A stretch of DNA of 11,293 nt, taken from assembly GCA_905214495.1 (NCBI GenBank), contig CAJMLW010000030.1, forward strand, positions 1 through 11,293, written 5' to 3'. The notes below the pieces were generated by a model that was not told the origin of the DNA, ran no database searches, and saw only the letters and a program-made list of their open reading frames with translations. This DNA comes from an uncultured bacterium (lineage in GTDB: Bacteria; Bacillota; Negativicutes; Veillonellales; Veillonellaceae). Each line of letters begins with the position of its first letter. Position 1 is the first letter of the stretch. This document shows positions 1-6,551 of this stretch, one piece after another. Made by a program: the position numbers and the translations under genes.

Positions 1-1
1 A

Positions 2-88
2 GACCGTCAAGGTGGTTACACTCGTGTAATCAAAACTGGTCTTCGCAAAGGTGACTCTGCACCTTGCGCTATTATCGAGTTAGTTTAA
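2..88 (+). CDS. rplQ: Large ribosomal subunit protein L17, C-terminal end (partial)
   Basis: Only the last 28 codons and the TAA stop are in the window; the gene begins upstream of base 1. The visible peptide contains GGYTRVIKTGLRKGD and ends in AIIELV, the characteristic C-terminus of bacterial L17, which sits near the exit of the peptide tunnel on the 50S subunit. A strong terminator follows 11 nt after the stop, so this is the 3' end of the ribosomal protein operon that usually carries rpsM-rpsK-rpsD-rpoA-rplQ. In many Firmicutes this operon is followed directly by the ECF module and truA, which is what is seen here. The identification rests on a short but distinctive tail. Confidence 0.93.
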   Translation, partial: DRQGGYTRVIKTGLRKGDSAPCAIIELV

Positions 89-99
89 TCAAACTCATA

Positions 100-134
100 C
101 GGTGTTGTAACTTCGGTTGCAACACCGTTTTTTT
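100..134 (+). terminator. Rho-independent terminator of the rplQ operon
   Basis: A 12-bp stem (100-111 pairing with 116-127, one G-U pair) is closed by a UUCG tetraloop between C and G, an exceptionally stable loop. Seven T residues follow at 128-134. It lies 11 nt after the rplQ stop and separates the ribosomal operon from the ECF genes, although read-through cannot be excluded. Confidence 0.93.
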
Positions 135-147
135 ATTGTCAATTTTA

Positions 148-156
148 TGGTACAAT
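148..156 (+). promoter_or_regulatory. Candidate extended -10 promoter for the ecf-truA operon
   Basis: TGG followed by TACAAT fits the TGnTAtaAT extended -10 element used by the housekeeping sigma factor. The -35 position expected 17 nt upstream falls in the T-tract of the preceding terminator and matches poorly, so this would depend on the extended -10. It would give a leader of about 100 nt before ecfA1. A weaker alternative pair lies at 201-206 (TTGAAG) and 225-230 (CATAAA). This is prediction only. Confidence 0.35.
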
Positions 157-262
157 CGACTAGTACAAATATCGTTATATAGTAGCAGTTATCGTAGTGA
201 TTGAAGATTAATTGTTAACTTTTACATAAAACGAAATTGACTAGAAAGGTACGAGGCTATTC

Positions 263-1126
263 ATGAAATCAAACGAAACAATGATTGAGGTCAATCATTT
301 AAGCCATTTATATGTTGATGAAAATGGTAATGACGTGCGTGCCCTAGATGATGTGAGTCTTACCATACGGCGCGGCGAATTTGTGGCCATTATAGGTACT
401 AACGGCAGTGGTAAAAGTACATTGGCTAAGCATTTTAATGTGTTATTGCAACCTACAGCGGGAAATGTTACCGTATGTGGTTTTGACACATTAGATGATG
501 AACATATCTGGAATATTCGCCAACATGTGGGCATGGTATTCCAAAATCCAGATAATCAAATCGTAGCAGCTGTAGTAGAAGAGGATGTAGCATTTGGTCC
601 AGAGAATTTGGGCGTACCTAGTGCTGAAATTCGTAAACGTGTTGATGATGCTTTGGCTGCAGTAAACATGGCCGAATATGCGGAACATGGTCCACATTTA
701 CTATCTGGAGGTCAAAAGCAACGGATTGCCATTGCCGGTGTACTTGCTATGAAACCAGATTGTATCGTACTAGATGAACCTACTGCCATGTTGGATCCAA
801 AAGGGCGTTTAGAGGTTCTCGAAACAATTCATAGACTCAATAAAGAAGAAGGTATTACCATTGTAATCATTACCCATTTTATGGAGGAAGCGGTAACTGC
901 AGATCGTGTTGTAGTTATGAAAAATGGAATTAAATTACAAGAGGGAACACCACGTGAAATCTTTACTCAAGTGGATACGCTAAAAGATTTGGGCTTAGAT
1001 GTACCTGTTGCAGCTGAGGTTGCATCGAAACTCATTCAAAAGGGTATAGATATCCCTAATGATATCATTACTAATGATGAACTTGGTGATGCATTAACGA
1101 CGTACTATGCGAAGGAGGCACACTAA
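263..1126 (+). CDS. ecfA1: ECF transporter ATPase subunit EcfA1 (CbiO-type)
   Basis: A 287-residue ABC ATPase, one of the two nucleotide-binding subunits that power energy-coupling-factor vitamin and metal importers from the cytoplasmic face of the membrane. Visible motifs in order are Walker A GTNGSGKST (45-53), the Q-loop in FQNPDNQ (Gln94), the ABC signature LSGGQ (147-151), Walker B CIVLDEP (167-173, with Glu172 as catalytic base) and the H-loop histidine 205. The FQNPDNQ sequence is the usual hallmark of A1 rather than A2. The C-terminal region after about residue 225 matches the extension of EcfA proteins, and the length is typical. The ATG at 263 follows a modest Shine-Dalgarno site (GAGG at 253-256). 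It heads an overlapping operon with ecfA2, ecfT and truA. All catalytic residues are intact. Confidence 0.95.
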   Translation: MKSNETMIEVNHLSHLYVDENGNDVRALDDVSLTIRRGEFVAIIGTNGSGKSTLAKHFNVLLQPTAGNVTVCGFDTLDDEHIWNIRQHVGMVFQNPDNQIVAAVVEEDVAFGPENLGVPSAEIRKRVDDALAAVNMAEYAEHGPHLLSGGQKQRIAIAGVLAMKPDCIVLDEPTAMLDPKGRLEVLETIHRLNKEEGITIVIITHFMEEAVTADRVVVMKNGIKLQEGTPREIFTQVDTLKDLGLDVPVAAEVASKLIQKGIDIPNDIITNDELGDALTTYYAKEAH

Positions 1127-1986
1127 TGGCTATTGTATTAGATAATATTACCTATACCTATGGTGTGGGTACTCCTTTTGAGAAAACTGCGTTGAAGGGA
1201 ATCTCCGTAACCATTGAAAACGGTGAGTTTCTCGGCATTATTGGACATACTGGATCGGGTAAATCCACATTTGTGCAACATCTCAACGGTTTATTGCATC
1301 CTACGACTGGTAAAGTGACGGTCAATGGTGTGGACGTAAGTGAAAAAACTGATGAAGCTAAACATATGCGTCATAAAGTGGGGATGGTATTCCAATACCC
1401 TGAACATCAACTTTTCGAGGAAACGATTGCCGAAGACATTGCATTTGGACCAAAAAACTTGGGCCTTGATGCAGAAGAGGTAGACCGTCGAGTGCGTGAA
1501 GCTATGGCCTTTGTAGGTCTGGATTATGATACCTATGCTGAACGTTCTCCATTTCATTTGTCTGGCGGTCAAATGCGCCGCGTTGCCATAGCTGGTGTAG
1601 TGGCGATGGAACCGGATTTCCTTGTACTCGATGAACCTTCTGCAGGCCTTGATCCATTTGGGCGTGAAGAAATCTTTGATGAAATTATTAAACTACATAA
1701 GGAAAAGGATGTAACAGTCATCCTCGTATCTCATAATATGGAAGATATTTCACGCATGGCGAATCGTCTCATTGTTTTAGATAAGGGTCAGATTGTACTG
1801 GATGGTAAACCGTTAGATATCTTTAATCATCATCGCCATGTATTACAACAGGTTGGCGTAGATGTGCCACCTGTGTCCGTATTGATTGAATCATTGCGGA
1901 ACCGAGGCCTTGATGTATCAAACGAAGTATTAACCGTAGATGATGCTGTACAAGCTATTCTAGAAGGAGGTCAACATGTTAAATAA
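1126..1986 (+). CDS. ecfA2: ECF transporter ATPase subunit EcfA2 (CbiO-type)
   Basis: A 286-residue ABC ATPase forming a heterodimer with EcfA1. Motifs are Walker A GHTGSGKST (40-48), the Q-loop Gln90 in FQYPEHQLFEET (the form typical of A2), signature LSGGQ (145-149), Walker B FLVLDEP (165-171, with Glu170) and H-loop His203. The start codon shares one base with the ecfA1 stop (TAATG), and AAGGAGG at 1112-1118 gives a strong ribosome binding site inside the end of ecfA1. Translation is therefore probably coupled, which suits a 1:1 subunit ratio. The 3' end overlaps ecfT by 11 nt. Both ATPases keep a full set of catalytic residues, so both ATP sites should be active. Distinguishing A1 from A2 rests on the Q-loop sequence and gene order. 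Confidence 0.95.
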   Translation: MAIVLDNITYTYGVGTPFEKTALKGISVTIENGEFLGIIGHTGSGKSTFVQHLNGLLHPTTGKVTVNGVDVSEKTDEAKHMRHKVGMVFQYPEHQLFEETIAEDIAFGPKNLGLDAEEVDRRVREAMAFVGLDYDTYAERSPFHLSGGQMRRVAIAGVVAMEPDFLVLDEPSAGLDPFGREEIFDEIIKLHKEKDVTVILVSHNMEDISRMANRLIVLDKGQIVLDGKPLDIFNHHRHVLQQVGVDVPPVSVLIESLRNRGLDVSNEVLTVDDAVQAILEGGQHVK

Positions 1987-2776
1987 TATTACAATTGGCC
2001 AATTCTTTCCTGGTAACTCGTTGTTACATCGCATGGATCCGCGGGCAAAAATTATAGGAACTACTATTTTCGTTGTTGCCATATTCTTGGCGAATACACC
2101 ATTGGCATATGGCATTGTGGCGGCTTTCACCATTGGAGCTATGTTATTATCTCGTCTGCCATTACGTTTGATGTGGAATGCGATAAAACCATTATGGATT
2201 ATCATTGTATTCACAATGGGGATTCATATTTTTACAACTCCTGGTAATAGCATCATCTCCTATGGCATCATTAATATTACGGATAATGGACTTGCTATGG
2301 GCTTGCAAATGGCGGCACGATTAGTATTTTTAATCTTATTCTCGTCATTGCTAACCTATACGACATCACCTATACGGCTGACAGATGGCATTGAACATTT
2401 ACTAAACCCATTCCGCCGCATCGGTGTGCCGGCTCATGAACTAGCGATGATGATGACCATTGCATTGCGTTTTATTCCTACCTTGCTTGATGAAACGGAT
2501 CGTATTATGAAAGCCCAATCGGCTCGTGGTGCTGATTTTGTAACAGGTTCGATTATTCAGCGAGCTAAAAATATGGTACCTCTCTTAGTGCCACTATTTA
2601 TTAGTGCATTCCGCCGTGCCGATGAATTGGCTATTGCTATGGAAGCCCGTTGCTATCGCGGCGGTGTTAATCGTACGCGTATGAAAGAACTTAGCATTAC
2701 ATGGGTTGATTATGTTGGCTTGGGTGCTGTATTTATGGTAACAGCTATTTTATTAATCCTATGGTGGTTAGGATAA
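1976..2776 (+). CDS. ecfT: ECF transporter transmembrane coupling subunit EcfT
   Basis: A 266-residue membrane protein that couples the EcfA1A2 ATPases to interchangeable substrate-binding S subunits. The sequence shows hydrophobic segments at about 24-59 (probably two), 70-88, 113-130, 155-170 and 243-264, with a charged cytoplasmic stretch between. Family-typical coupling motifs are present: ARG at 183-185, and ARC at 224-226 in MEARCYRGG, where the family consensus is also Ala-Arg-Gly. The start at 1976 lies inside ecfA2 and is preceded by AAGGAGG at 1964-1970, 5 nt away. No S-component gene is adjacent, so this is a stand-alone module serving S subunits encoded elsewhere; its cargo cannot be told from this window. 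Length is normal and I see no damage. Confidence 0.94.
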   Translation: MLNNITIGQFFPGNSLLHRMDPRAKIIGTTIFVVAIFLANTPLAYGIVAAFTIGAMLLSRLPLRLMWNAIKPLWIIIVFTMGIHIFTTPGNSIISYGIINITDNGLAMGLQMAARLVFLILFSSLLTYTTSPIRLTDGIEHLLNPFRRIGVPAHELAMMMTIALRFIPTLLDETDRIMKAQSARGADFVTGSIIQRAKNMVPLLVPLFISAFRRADELAIAMEARCYRGGVNRTRMKELSITWVDYVGLGAVFMVTAILLILWWLG

Positions 2777-3561
2777 TGCGGAATATACGATTAATTGTGG
2801 CCTATGATGGTACTGATTTAGCGGGCTATCAGAAACAATCTGCTGATAAGGGGATTACTGTTCAAGGGGCTTTGGAAAAGGCATTATCTATTATTTGTGC
2901 TGAACCCATTCAAATCTATGGTGCGTCGCGTACCGATGCGGGTGTACATGCTCGCTTTCAAGTCTGTGCATTTCAAACATCAGGATCCATACCGGTAGAG
3001 AATATTCCGCGGGCGGTGATTGCCCATTTGCCAAAGGATATTGTTGTAACAGAGGCTATTGAGATACCATTAGACTGGAAACCTCGTCATAATATTTTTG
3101 GTAAGGAGTATATGTACTCCATTTATAATCGTGAAATTGCAGATCCTATGGGGCAGCGGTATCATTGGCATGTAAAGAAACCTCTAGATGTTGAAGCCAT
3201 GCGTCAAGCAGGTAAAGCTCTTGAAGGAACGCATGATTTTTCTACATTGAAAGGGGCTAATACAACACCCGTAGATCCGGTAAAAACTATTTATGCCATC
3301 GGTATTAAAGAGAATGCAGGTCGTATCGATATTTCTGTTGTTGGTGATGGATTTTTATATCATATGGTTCGAAATATAGCTGGCTTATTAGTAGACATTG
3401 GGCTAGGCCGAAAATCAGTGGCCCGAATTCCTGAACTATTATCCGCAAAGGACCGGAAGCGAATTGGAAAAACAGCTCCGCCTCAAGGTCTAGTATTAGA
3501 GGAAATTTTCTTTACTATTGATAGACTACATGCGGTAATAGAACGTATTAAAGAAGAATAA
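2776..3561 (+). CDS. truA: tRNA pseudouridine(38-40) synthase TruA
   Basis: A 261-residue protein that converts uridines 38-40 in the anticodon arm of many tRNAs to pseudouridine. The catalytic aspartate is Asp54 in GASRTDAGVHA (49-59). Further family motifs are the tyrosine segment GKEYMYSIYN (109-118), GTHDFSTLKG (151-160) and FLYHMVRN (193-200). I chose ATG 2776 because it overlaps the ecfT stop as TAATG, gives the usual N-terminus MRNIRLIVAYDGT, and has purine-rich GGTGG/AGGA sequence just upstream. The in-frame ATG at 2761 has no ribosome binding site and would add five residues. TruA commonly follows the ecf genes in Firmicutes, often with rplM-rpsI next; here the order breaks and korA follows instead. 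No terminator is visible between truA and korA. Confidence 0.94.
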   Translation: MRNIRLIVAYDGTDLAGYQKQSADKGITVQGALEKALSIICAEPIQIYGASRTDAGVHARFQVCAFQTSGSIPVENIPRAVIAHLPKDIVVTEAIEIPLDWKPRHNIFGKEYMYSIYNREIADPMGQRYHWHVKKPLDVEAMRQAGKALEGTHDFSTLKGANTTPVDPVKTIYAIGIKENAGRIDISVVGDGFLYHMVRNIAGLLVDIGLGRKSVARIPELLSAKDRKRIGKTAPPQGLVLEEIFFTIDRLHAVIERIKEE

Positions 3562-3571
3562 TTATGAAATG

Positions 3572-3608
3572 TTACATTGTAAAACGTCTACTATACATGT
3601 TACAATTG
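3572..3608 (+). promoter_or_regulatory. Candidate korAB promoter with overlapping inverted-repeat operator
   Basis: TTGTAA (3577-3582) and TACAAT (3601-3606) are 18 nt apart, and TG precedes the -10 by one base, giving an extended -10. The first hexamer lies within a perfect 11-bp inverted repeat, TTACA-T-TGTAA (3572-3582). The same ATGTTACA sequence occurs at 3569-3576 and again at 3597-3604 across the -10, 28 nt apart. A repressor or activator bound here would control promoter access. No regulator can be named from the sequence, and the arrangement could be chance in AT-rich DNA. Confidence 0.42.
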
Positions 3609-3686
3609 CACTATAAGACAGGTTTATTACTTAGCTGTAATTAATATACATAGGGTAGACTCTTGTCAGCATTGTAATTATATCCT

Positions 3687-3705
3687 AAGGAGGGTGAATC
3701 TCTTG
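3687..3705 (+). promoter_or_regulatory. Ribosome binding site that fixes a TTG start for korA
   Basis: A perfect AAGGAGG at 3687-3693 is followed 9 nt later by TTG at 3703-3705. An in-frame GTG at 3694-3696 abuts the Shine-Dalgarno sequence with no spacing and could not be used with it. TTG is therefore the likely initiator. Confidence 0.8.
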
Positions 3706-5454
3706 CAAAAACGTAAAGATTTTATCTGGAAAATGGGTGGACAACAAGGTGAAGGTATCGAGAGCTGTGGCGAAATCATGGCTACAATCCTTGCAAAAGA
3801 AGGATATTCTCTATACAGTCAACGTTTGTTTGCATCCCGTATCAAAGGTGGTCATACTACTTTCGCATTGCGCGTTGCATTGAAACAAGTTATGTCCATT
3901 GGTGAAGGTGTAGACTTCTTGTTAGCTCTTGACCAAGAAACTGTTGATATGCACGGTGTTGAAGTGCGTGATGGTGGTTATATCATTTGCGATAGTAAAG
4001 TAAAACCAGATTTTTCTAAATTTGAAGGTTCCAAAGTTAACTGCTTATCCTTGCCAATCTCTGAAACGGCAATGAAACAAGGTTCCTTGTTGATGCGTAA
4101 TATCGTAGCTCTTGGTATGTCCGTAGCTCTTCTTGGTTTCGACACTAAGATGTTTAAAGATGCAATCGCTGCAAAATTTGCGAAAAAATCCCAAGAAATC
4201 GTGGATAAAAACTTGGCAGCTTTTGATGATGGTCATAGCCTTGTAATGGAAAAATTAGGTGATGTAGAAATCGATACATTACCAGCTCCTGGTAAGAAAG
4301 ATCAAATGTTCTTATTAGGTAATGAAGCATGTGCTCTTGGTGCTATTGCAGCAGGTTCCCGTTTCATGGCATCCTATCCTATTACTCCAGCATCTGAAGT
4401 AATGGAATACATGATTAAAAACATGGATAAATTAGGTGCTACTATCGTTCAAACAGAAGATGAAATCGCAGCTTGTATGACAGCTATGGGCGGTGTATAC
4501 GCAGGTGTTCGTGGTTTCACTTGTACTTCTGGCCCTGGTCTATCCTTGATGGCAGAATCCTTGTCTATGGCTTCCATGGCAGAACTTCCTATGGTTGTTA
4601 TCGACGTACAACGTTCCGGCCCATCTACAGGTATGGCTACAAAGGTAGAACAATCCGATATTGATGCAGCTTGCTACAATGCTCATGGAGACTATGCAGG
4701 TATCGTTATTTCTCCAACATCCATCGAAGAATGTTTCTACGAAATTCAAAAAGCTTTCAACTTGGCAGAAATGTATCAATGCCCAGTTATCTTTATGCCG
4801 GATTTACAACAAGGCTTGAATAAACAATCTGTTCCTACATTCGATTTGAACCGTGTGCCTATTAACCGCGGTAAAATGATGAAGGAAGCAGATCTTCCTG
4901 AATTGGAACAACCTAATTACTTCAAACGCTTTGAATTGACAGAAGATGGCATTTCTCCTCGTACGATTCCTGGCATGAAAAATGGTTTATTCCTTTCTAC
5001 AGGTCTTGAACATAATGAAGAAGGTAAACCAGCCGAAGCTCCTACAATGCACGTAGCGCAAACTGATAAACGTTTCCGCAAATTGGAAACTGTAGCGGAT
5101 AACTATGAACCATTCTTGAATAATGCAAAATATGATGAAGCTGATGTACTCGTTGTAGGTATGGCTTCTAGCCGTGGTGCTATTGAAGAAGCAGTTGCTG
5201 AATTCGATCAAGAAGGCGTTAAAGTCAACCATTTACAACTTCGTTTGATTAAACCATTCCCTGCAAAACAATTGCAACCATTCATGGATGCTGCTAAAAA
5301 AGTTGTTATTGTAGAACATAATGCAACAGGTCAATTGACTAACCTATTCAAAATCAACATGCATAAGAAATCTAAAATTTCTAGCTGCTTGAAATATGAT
5401 GGTAATCCATTCACAAAATCTTATGTGAAAAATGCAATTAAGGAGGTCCTATAA
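3703..5454 (+). CDS. korA: 2-oxoacid:ferredoxin oxidoreductase, fused gamma-alpha subunit (probable 2-oxoglutarate oxidoreductase KorA)
   Basis: A 583-residue subunit of a thiamine-diphosphate, iron-sulfur enzyme that converts a 2-oxoacid plus CoA to acyl-CoA and CO2 while reducing ferredoxin. Domain order is a gamma domain (about 9-185, starting GGQQGEGIES and including ASRIKGGHT), then the alpha pyrimidine-binding domain (about 205-385, with YPITPASE at 225-232 and TEDEIAA at 251-257), then a transketolase C-like domain (about 480-575). This fused 580-residue form paired with a 290-residue beta subunit matches the KorA/KorB type of Bacillus and Staphylococcus, so 2-oxoglutarate is the best substrate guess. 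Branched-chain oxoacids or pyruvate remain possible. No separate ferredoxin (delta) gene is nearby. Start is TTG, set by the AAGGAGG site. Codons are strongly biased (mostly CGT for Arg), suggesting high expression. Confidence 0.9.
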   Translation: MQKRKDFIWKMGGQQGEGIESCGEIMATILAKEGYSLYSQRLFASRIKGGHTTFALRVALKQVMSIGEGVDFLLALDQETVDMHGVEVRDGGYIICDSKVKPDFSKFEGSKVNCLSLPISETAMKQGSLLMRNIVALGMSVALLGFDTKMFKDAIAAKFAKKSQEIVDKNLAAFDDGHSLVMEKLGDVEIDTLPAPGKKDQMFLLGNEACALGAIAAGSRFMASYPITPASEVMEYMIKNMDKLGATIVQTEDEIAACMTAMGGVYAGVRGFTCTSGPGLSLMAESLSMASMAELPMVVIDVQRSGPSTGMATKVEQSDIDAACYNAHGDYAGIVISPTSIEECFYEIQKAFNLAEMYQCPVIFMPDLQQGLNKQSVPTFDLNRVPINRGKMMKEADLPELEQPNYFKRFELTEDGISPRTIPGMKNGLFLSTGLEHNEEGKPAEAPTMHVAQTDKRFRKLETVADNYEPFLNNAKYDEADVLVVGMASSRGAIEEAVAEFDQEGVKVNHLQLRLIKPFPAKQLQPFMDAAKKVVIVEHNATGQLTNLFKINMHKKSKISSCLKYDGNPFTKSYVKNAIKEVL

Positions 5455-5455
5455 T

Positions 5456-6328
5456 ATGACAACAGCTAAAGATTACAGAAATGATATTCGCCCTAACTGG
5501 TGTCCTGGTTGTGGTCATTATGGGGTGCAAGCTGCCATTACTGATGCAGTAGTAGCAAAAAATATTCCACCTGAAAAATTGGCAGTTATCTCTGGTATCG
5601 GTTGTTCTAGCCGTATCGGTGGTTATTTCTATGCATATGGTGCACATACAACTCATGGTCGTGCACTTCCATACGCTCAAGGCGTTAAACTTGCTAACCA
5701 AGACTTAGAAGTTATCGCTTGTTCCGGTGATGGTGATGCGTTCGCTATCGGTATGGGTCATACTATTCATGCTTTCAAACGTAATGTAAACATGACATAT
5801 ATCGTTATGGATAACCATGTTTACGGTTTGACTAAAGGTCAAGCATCCCCTCGTTCCGATATCGGTTTTGTTACAAAAACAACACCTCGTGGGGCCTTTG
5901 AAACACCATTGTCCGTTTGTGAAACTGCCATCGCTGCAGGTGCTACATTTGTTGCACAAGGTTATATGATTAACCGTGCTGAACTCGTTGATTTGATTCA
6001 ACAAGCTATGGACCATGAAGGTTTCTCCTTCATCAACGTATTTAGCCCATGTGTTACATACAATAAACACAATAGCTATGACTGGTTCAAAGAACATTTG
6101 ACTAGCTTGCCAGAAGGATATGATCCAACAGACCGTGCGACTGCACTTAAAACATTAGGTGAAACACAAGGTTTGGTTACTGGTCTTATCTATCAAGATA
6201 CGACTAAACCTTCCTTTGAAAAAGCTATGGCCGCTGTTAATGGTGGTACACATCCACGTCCATTGACTGAAGATGTTGTTAAACCTGATCAAGCATTATT
6301 TGATAGCCTTTGCAATCAATTTAAGTAA
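5456..6328 (+). CDS. korB: 2-oxoacid:ferredoxin oxidoreductase beta subunit (probable KorB)
   Basis: A 290-residue beta subunit carrying the thiamine diphosphate and the single [4Fe-4S] cluster of the KorAB enzyme. The TPP motif starts at GDGD (91-94) and closes near Asn120 in MDNHVYGLTKGQ. Candidate cluster ligands are Cys16 and Cys19 in CPGCGH, Cys50 in GIGCSSR, and Cys199 in FSPCVTYN, matching the spacing of the family. ATG 5456 is one base after the korA stop and has AAGGAGG at 5440-5446, 9 nt upstream, so the two subunits are co-translated. An in-frame upstream ATG at 5432 lies within korA and precedes this ribosome site, so I rejected it. A terminator follows. The codon bias resembles korA. 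Physiologically this would supply succinyl-CoA or glutamate precursors by linking 2-oxoglutarate to ferredoxin. Confidence 0.92.
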   Translation: MTTAKDYRNDIRPNWCPGCGHYGVQAAITDAVVAKNIPPEKLAVISGIGCSSRIGGYFYAYGAHTTHGRALPYAQGVKLANQDLEVIACSGDGDAFAIGMGHTIHAFKRNVNMTYIVMDNHVYGLTKGQASPRSDIGFVTKTTPRGAFETPLSVCETAIAAGATFVAQGYMINRAELVDLIQQAMDHEGFSFINVFSPCVTYNKHNSYDWFKEHLTSLPEGYDPTDRATALKTLGETQGLVTGLIYQDTTKPSFEKAMAAVNGGTHPRPLTEDVVKPDQALFDSLCNQFK

Positions 6329-6362
6329 GTTTAACTTAGCATATATCGTGTTCTGATATAGT

Positions 6363-6405
6363 TCCCCTCTTTACTGACTATTATGTAAAGAGGGGATTTT
6401 CATTT
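6363..6405 (+). terminator. Rho-independent terminator after korB
   Basis: A perfect 12-bp stem (6363-6374 with 6385-6396) and 10-nt loop are followed by TTTTCATTTT. It begins 34 nt after the korB stop and closes the korAB unit before the MATE gene. Confidence 0.92.
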
Positions 6406-6408
6406 TAT

Positions 6409-6551
6409 TACTTTTCGGTTAGTGATAATTACTTTACGGAGTTTTTCTTAACTGATATACTAATTTTAATTTAAGTTATTTATAATTAAACATAGGTATA
6501 GTACCTGCTAGACTTATTTTACTATTACAGCCATAAGATAGAGGGGATACG
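6409..6551 (+). promoter_or_regulatory. Leader of the MATE gene, with a small dyad over a candidate -10
   Basis: This AT-rich stretch must hold the promoter for the MATE gene, because a terminator lies upstream. TATAGT at 6497-6502 is the best -10 candidate, but there is no good -35 hexamer at the right distance. The candidate lies inside a 13-bp inverted repeat AGGTA-TAG-TACCT (6494-6506), a plausible operator or short dyad. I see no riboswitch or small ORF that I would support. GAGGGG at 6541-6546 is the ribosome binding site. Confidence 0.3.

Noticed and set aside
2761..2775. Earlier in-frame ATG for truA
   Set aside because: It overlaps ecfT more deeply, lacks a ribosome binding site and would extend the protein beyond the usual TruA N-terminus.
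3694..3702. GTG start for korA
   Set aside because: It directly abuts the AAGGAGG sequence, leaving no spacing for initiation.
5432..5455. Upstream ATG start for korB
   Set aside because: It lies within korA before the ribosome binding site at 5440-5446, and the added residues are not like KorB.
5705..6097. 130-codon open frame on the minus strand inside korB
   Set aside because: It is the reverse-strand shadow of a strongly coding gene, is rich in Cys, Thr and Ile in a non-protein-like way, and has no ribosome site that I can support. The other minus-strand frames were dismissed for the same reason.
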